Origin: Rutidosis leptorrhynchoides
Lineage: Eukaryota; Streptophyta; Magnoliopsida; Asterales; Asteraceae
DNA length: 64,000 nt
Reading direction: 5' to 3'
Assembly: GCF_046630445.1 (NCBI RefSeq)
Contig: NC_092340.1
Span: forward strand, 38,440,501 to 38,504,500
The notes beneath the pieces are model-generated. The model was not told where the DNA came from and did no database searches. It saw nothing but the letters and a program-made list of their open reading frames with translations. The position numbers were made by a program, and so were the translations under genes. Position 1 is the first letter of the stretch. Every line of letters begins with the position of its first letter. Positions 60,246 through 64,000 of this stretch are shown in pieces.

Positions 60246-61196
60246 CTCTGATCCAGTTCACAAACTTTTAACTTTTTGTTTGTCGACATAATTTTATATA
60301 ATATATATAATATATTTAATTTATATAATTAATTATATATTATATTAAATTCACATGCATAGTTGACTTGTAATTTTTGTTCCGATAAGTCGTACGTCAT
60401 CACTCGACTTATGTCCCGGTTCCGGTTTTTCAAATGTCCTTTCGTACGCTGAGTAAACTTGTATTTTACATTTCGTGTCACGTACATTTGTCAAAATATA
60501 GCCTTAAATTATCCCTAAACTATACCACTCAAAGTATAACTTAAACTTTCGAGTATTTTGATCATTTACTTCTATAAATCATCGTCTCGCTATTTGTTAA
60601 TATATATATAATAACAATTCGTTTTTATGACCAAGTTAATATTATATTTTATCGTATTGTTAAATATATATTTTCAATATTAATAAACACGTTTTAAAAT
60701 ACATATCGCAAGTTATTCATATATCTAATTCCAACAGTTGATATTCCTTATTATTGTATGTGTCCAAATTACGTTATTTAAACAAACACTTTACCATTTA
60801 TTCCGAATACCGTTAATAATGAATGATTTCCCAAATCAACGTGGACCTTACAACAGAGACCCGTAATAATATCATAATCCTTAAGGGACTCAATAATTAT
60901 CTTTTAATTCAATCGTTTGGCATAATCTTTTAACTCTGTATCTAAATATATCAATCAGATAATCAAACCAATAAGTTTAATGCACAGTATCATATACTCA
61001 ACACTTTGTTACGTTTTCAAGTTATGGTATATATATGTATCTATTTACATAATATTGTTCGCGAATCGTTGAGAACAATCAAAAGGTAATTGAATAGTTC
61101 AAAATTTTTGAGATTCAACTTTACATACTTTGCTTATCGTGTCGGAAACGTTAAAGATTAAGTTTAAATTTGGTCAGAAATTTCCGGGTCATCACA

Positions 61197-62753
61197 GTAC
61201 CTACCCGTTAAAGAAATTTCGTCCCGAAATTTGAGTGAGGTCGTCATGGCTGACAATAAAAATGTTTTCATGACGAATATGAGTTGGTAAATAGAATTTT
61301 ATCACCATTGAATAATACGGATAAAACAATCCGATTACTCGAAGCGTATGAGAGAAGTTATCGTAATAGAGTGAAATGGAGAATAGAGATTCGTCTTATC
61401 TCTTGATGTAGTAACGATTGATTTCTGGAATTTAAGGAATAGAAAATCTTCATAATTTAAATAAGATTTGATTCTTCGGAATTTAAGGAAATTAGGATTT
61501 CCTTTGATTAAATGCGTAATCTGCCTCGATTGCTATGTCTGATATTTTGCTATAAATTAACCTCTTCCGTTTCATTTATTTTTACCACTCCTATAATCTT
61601 CTTTCTTATTTCATACTTACAAAAGATTTGTGAAAATGCTTCATCCAGTTCTGATTCTTGATATTTTCTTGGTTATCATATCATTCATTCTTCTTTTTCA
61701 TCTGCCACCAGAGAAGGTTATTTTCTTCTACTATTACCTTGGGATTATATTGTTTTTCATTCTCCCGTGTCTTTATATTGCTATACGCATTGATATACAC
61801 GGTTTGTAATTTCGGGGTTGTTTTCGGGCTTTATATTTTCCATTATATTTTGGAGCTTCATGCTTTCGTTTTCTCTTCCCGACTTTAAGTCAAGCGAATA
61901 ATGGTCCAAAATTCGTAGGTATGGATTTTGAAATGAACATAATTAATGTTCTAAGAAAGAAACGGTAATGGCACAATATGACTTTTCAGATTACCAGAAT
62001 ACCTCGAAAAAGACCGAATCATCAAGAAAATATTTTCTTGATATGTTTAGAGGTTAAATAGAATGAAAGAGTTATGTAACATGGTTCATGATGAGGGTAT
62101 GATCTGTGAACCTTTATCACGTTCCATTAGAAACTCAACATGACTTACTGTAATATAATAACATTGATCAAGTGTCATTATATTATACTAACTCATGCTT
62201 CAATTCCCAACACTACTTCAAAAACATCCATTTTTCAAAATTTTCAAAAAATAGAAACTAAAATAGTTTCTTTTATGATGTAACACAGATAGCGCGAAGA
62301 GATAAATGATTTTAGATAAGAATAGTTATGAAAATATCTTCAGAAATATGGAGGATATTTATAATAGAAGATACGATGATATCTTAGAATTTCTAATATC
62401 AGAGGATGATGCGGAAAATCTGTATGTGAAGGTTTAGAATAAGAAGTAAGGTTCTTACTAATGGTTTCAGCAGACACTGAATCATTTGGATTCTATGAAG
62501 GTAGATTTCGTTCTTGTGATTTGTCTACAGCTTCCTTCATACTTTGCTCAACCCGTTTTCCATTTCCAAACCTTCTCTTTTTCTGTGATTTTCCAACACA
62601 CTACTCTTTATCATCAAACTTTCGACTGTTAAATTCGTTTACAGTTTTTGCTGCTTCATCAGCATTTTTCCAAAATTCGGAGAACTAGTTTCGTAGTTTG
62701 GGGTGTTTTTCAGAAACTTCACATTCGAAGTATGTAAGTCTAGAAGATAGATG

Positions 62754-62843
<90 letters not shown>

Positions 62844-63650
62844 CTGTTGTCGTAGAAAATGCTGCGAGATTCAAAATACTGATTGCTAATTCTCGGTGGT
62901 TGGTATGGAAATTATTGTTACAAGATGTGGATGAATACATGATAGGATTTCAATGAGTATAAGGATTTTTCGAAAGGTCAAGGATTATTAAAGTTGTTTG
63001 GTAAATTTACTGCTAATGTGGTGGAACATGAAAGGTTCCCCAGTAACAAAACGTATATATCAAGGTTACAATAAGGCTTATTCTGAAAAGTTGAAGTTGT
63101 CTGGTTGGAAGTGTGATAAAACTGGATACTTTGAAAAGAAATTACAAGATTATTTTCGATAATAACAATGCTAAAGGATCTTTCACCGTTTTGAAGTCTA
63201 AGTATAGCTTTGAAAGATGTAGAGATCTAAGAATGATATCACTTGTTAAATCTTGACTTGGATTCTGCTATGTCAATATCAGAATATGTAATTGAATTTG
63301 TATGGAAACGATTGTATATCACCGTGAGCATAGTTAATAATTTTTGAATCAAAGTTGAAGAATGTATAGTGTAACATATTAATTGCGAACTTATATATTT
63401 CTCGGGTATTACCTACCCGTTAAAGATTTCACAATTAATACTTTGTACAAAAGAATTTTTATTATCGTCTTTATGAAAATATATGTATGTATATTTTCTT
63501 CAGATGTAACACAGATTTAATGAGTTAATATCATATTAAGCTCATTTAATTTTCGGCTTGACTTAGAAATGATTAATCTCTAAAACATTAAAGATTACAT
63601 AATCTTTGCGGAGTATTTTGCTAATGTAATCGATACTTCATTATTTATTC
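61197..63650 (-). other. Interior of the minus-strand gypsy element, 3' part
   Basis: Begins (minus strand, right to left) after a short gag frame and ends in ACGAAATTTCTTTAACGGG at the LTR. No pol domain is visible. Weak gag-like traces occur near 62,640-62,690 and 62,500-62,560 on the minus strand. The phrase TACCTACCCGTTAAAG next to the LTR (61,199) recurs at 63,410. A (TA)n run lies at 62,755-62,842. Confidence 0.55.
62755..62842. repeat. (TA)n microsatellite
   Basis: About 44 TA units; gives Tyr-Ile repeat frames on both strands. Confidence 0.95.
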
Positions 63651-64000
63651 TTATTGATATTCCTCGGTGAAGGATGTTGGTGCTCGTGGAACAGATTGTG
63701 AAGTTGAGGTTTGCGATGCGGATGTTGTTGGTGGTGGTAATGGTACTGTTGGTGTTGTTGTCGGTGGTACTGTTGATGCCGGTGATGCTGCTGGTGCTTG
63801 TAACCTTTGCACCATATTCTCCAAAGCCACTATCCGAGCGCGAAGCTCGTTGACTTCTTCTACTACACCGGGATGATTGGCGGTTCGGACGAGCGGATGA
63901 ATAAGATCCAAAATTTGAGATAGTATATTATCGTGACGAGATACTCTGGAAATGAGAGAGAAAATGGTGTCTCGAACAGGTTCGCCGGTAAGTGCTTCAG
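63651..64000 (-). CDS. N-terminal part of a gypsy Gag, cut by the window edge
   Basis: The minus-strand frame is open from the window edge (64,000) to a stop at 63,651, at least 115 residues. It has a helical, heptad-like segment (VEEVNELRARIVALENMVQRL, coiled coil likely; split here at 20: VEEVNELRARIVALENMVQR), then a Pro/Thr/Ser-rich linker (VPPTTTPTVPLPPP) and ends TSFTEEYQ. This resembles the N-terminal segment of chromovirus Gag proteins. The stop comes before any capsid core, so the Gag is truncated or the rest lies in another frame. The start codon is outside the window. Confidence 0.55.
   Translation of the reverse strand, partial: EALTGEPVRDTIFSLISRVSRHDNILSQILDLIHPLVRTANHPGVVEEVNELRARIVALENMVQRLQAPAASPASTVPPTTTPTVPLPPPTTSASQTSTSQSVPRAPTSFTEEYQ

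Larger units (their letters stand above)
58373..61196 (-). mobile_element. 3' LTR of a minus-strand Ty3/gypsy element
   Basis: Minus-strand start TGTGATGACCCGG at 61,196, end GCGATCGTCACA at 58,373, 2,824 bp. The polypurine phrase lies just upstream on the minus strand (right side), so it is the 3' LTR and the element continues to the right. It contains an AAT microsatellite (about 60,000-60,115) and a promoter module (60,245-60,167). Confidence 0.85.

Overview
The window is nuclear DNA of a eudicot plant. It is AT-rich, has intron-containing host genes, and is mostly nested LTR retrotransposons. The LTR style (starts such as TGTGACGACCCGG, Athila and Tekay-like elements) suggests Asteraceae; that placement is inference from memory. 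Only two host genes are visible. They are convergent, lie in the middle (about 26.8-33.2 kb), and are separated by about 730 bp.

Left block (1-25,968) is a nest of four retrotransposons whose left halves lie outside the window. A Ty1/copia element (+; degraded gag-pol 20,313-24,292; 3' LTR 25,127-25,968) was entered by a Tekay-like chromovirus (+; integrase/chromodomain remnant and 3' LTR 16,579-20,028). That was entered by an Athila-type Ty3/gypsy element (-; LTR 13,267-15,230, tRNA-Asp-type PBS, broken gag-pol 11,932-6,632). Athila was in turn entered by a second minus-strand gypsy element, of which the 5' LTR (519-4,140) and PBS are present.

Central block: an NT-type C2 (EEIG1/EHBP1 N-terminal) protein gene on + (26,869-29,582, three exons) carries two MITEs back to back in intron 2. 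Facing it is a euAP2 gene of the TOE/RAP2.7 type on - (32,909-30,315, ten exons reconstructed). It has two AP2 domains, EAR-like motifs and a miR172 site. Every splice phase closes, but the 45-nt exon 6 contains a TAA stop inside the second AP2 domain. A 693-bp MITE with a 9-bp target-site duplication follows at 33,799-34,491.

Right block: a hAT-like MITE (36,068-57,178) was split by an LTR element (36,490-57,081, TSD TCATA). That element holds a solo LTR in its interior (40,086-43,774, TSD TATAA) and a young element in its 3' LTR (47,959-56,578, TSD CACTA). The young element has near-identical 2,351-bp LTRs and an intact gag but a wrecked pol. After another hAT-like MITE (57,197-57,613, TSD TCCCAACC), a minus-strand gypsy 3' LTR (58,373-61,196) and part of its interior run off the window.

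The most unusual signals are not genes. (1) Pairs of GC-rich palindromes sit in several unrelated LTR families. In two of them, two GCGATCGC palindromes 32 bp apart lie about 20 bp upstream of the LTR TATA box. (2) The LTR at 36,490 holds a run of about eight hairpins with a conserved loop and stems that differ but still pair. (3) The interior of the same element has a 51-bp tandem array in which each unit can also fold. All gene models are by eye from the sequence; family names come from motif recognition, not from searches.
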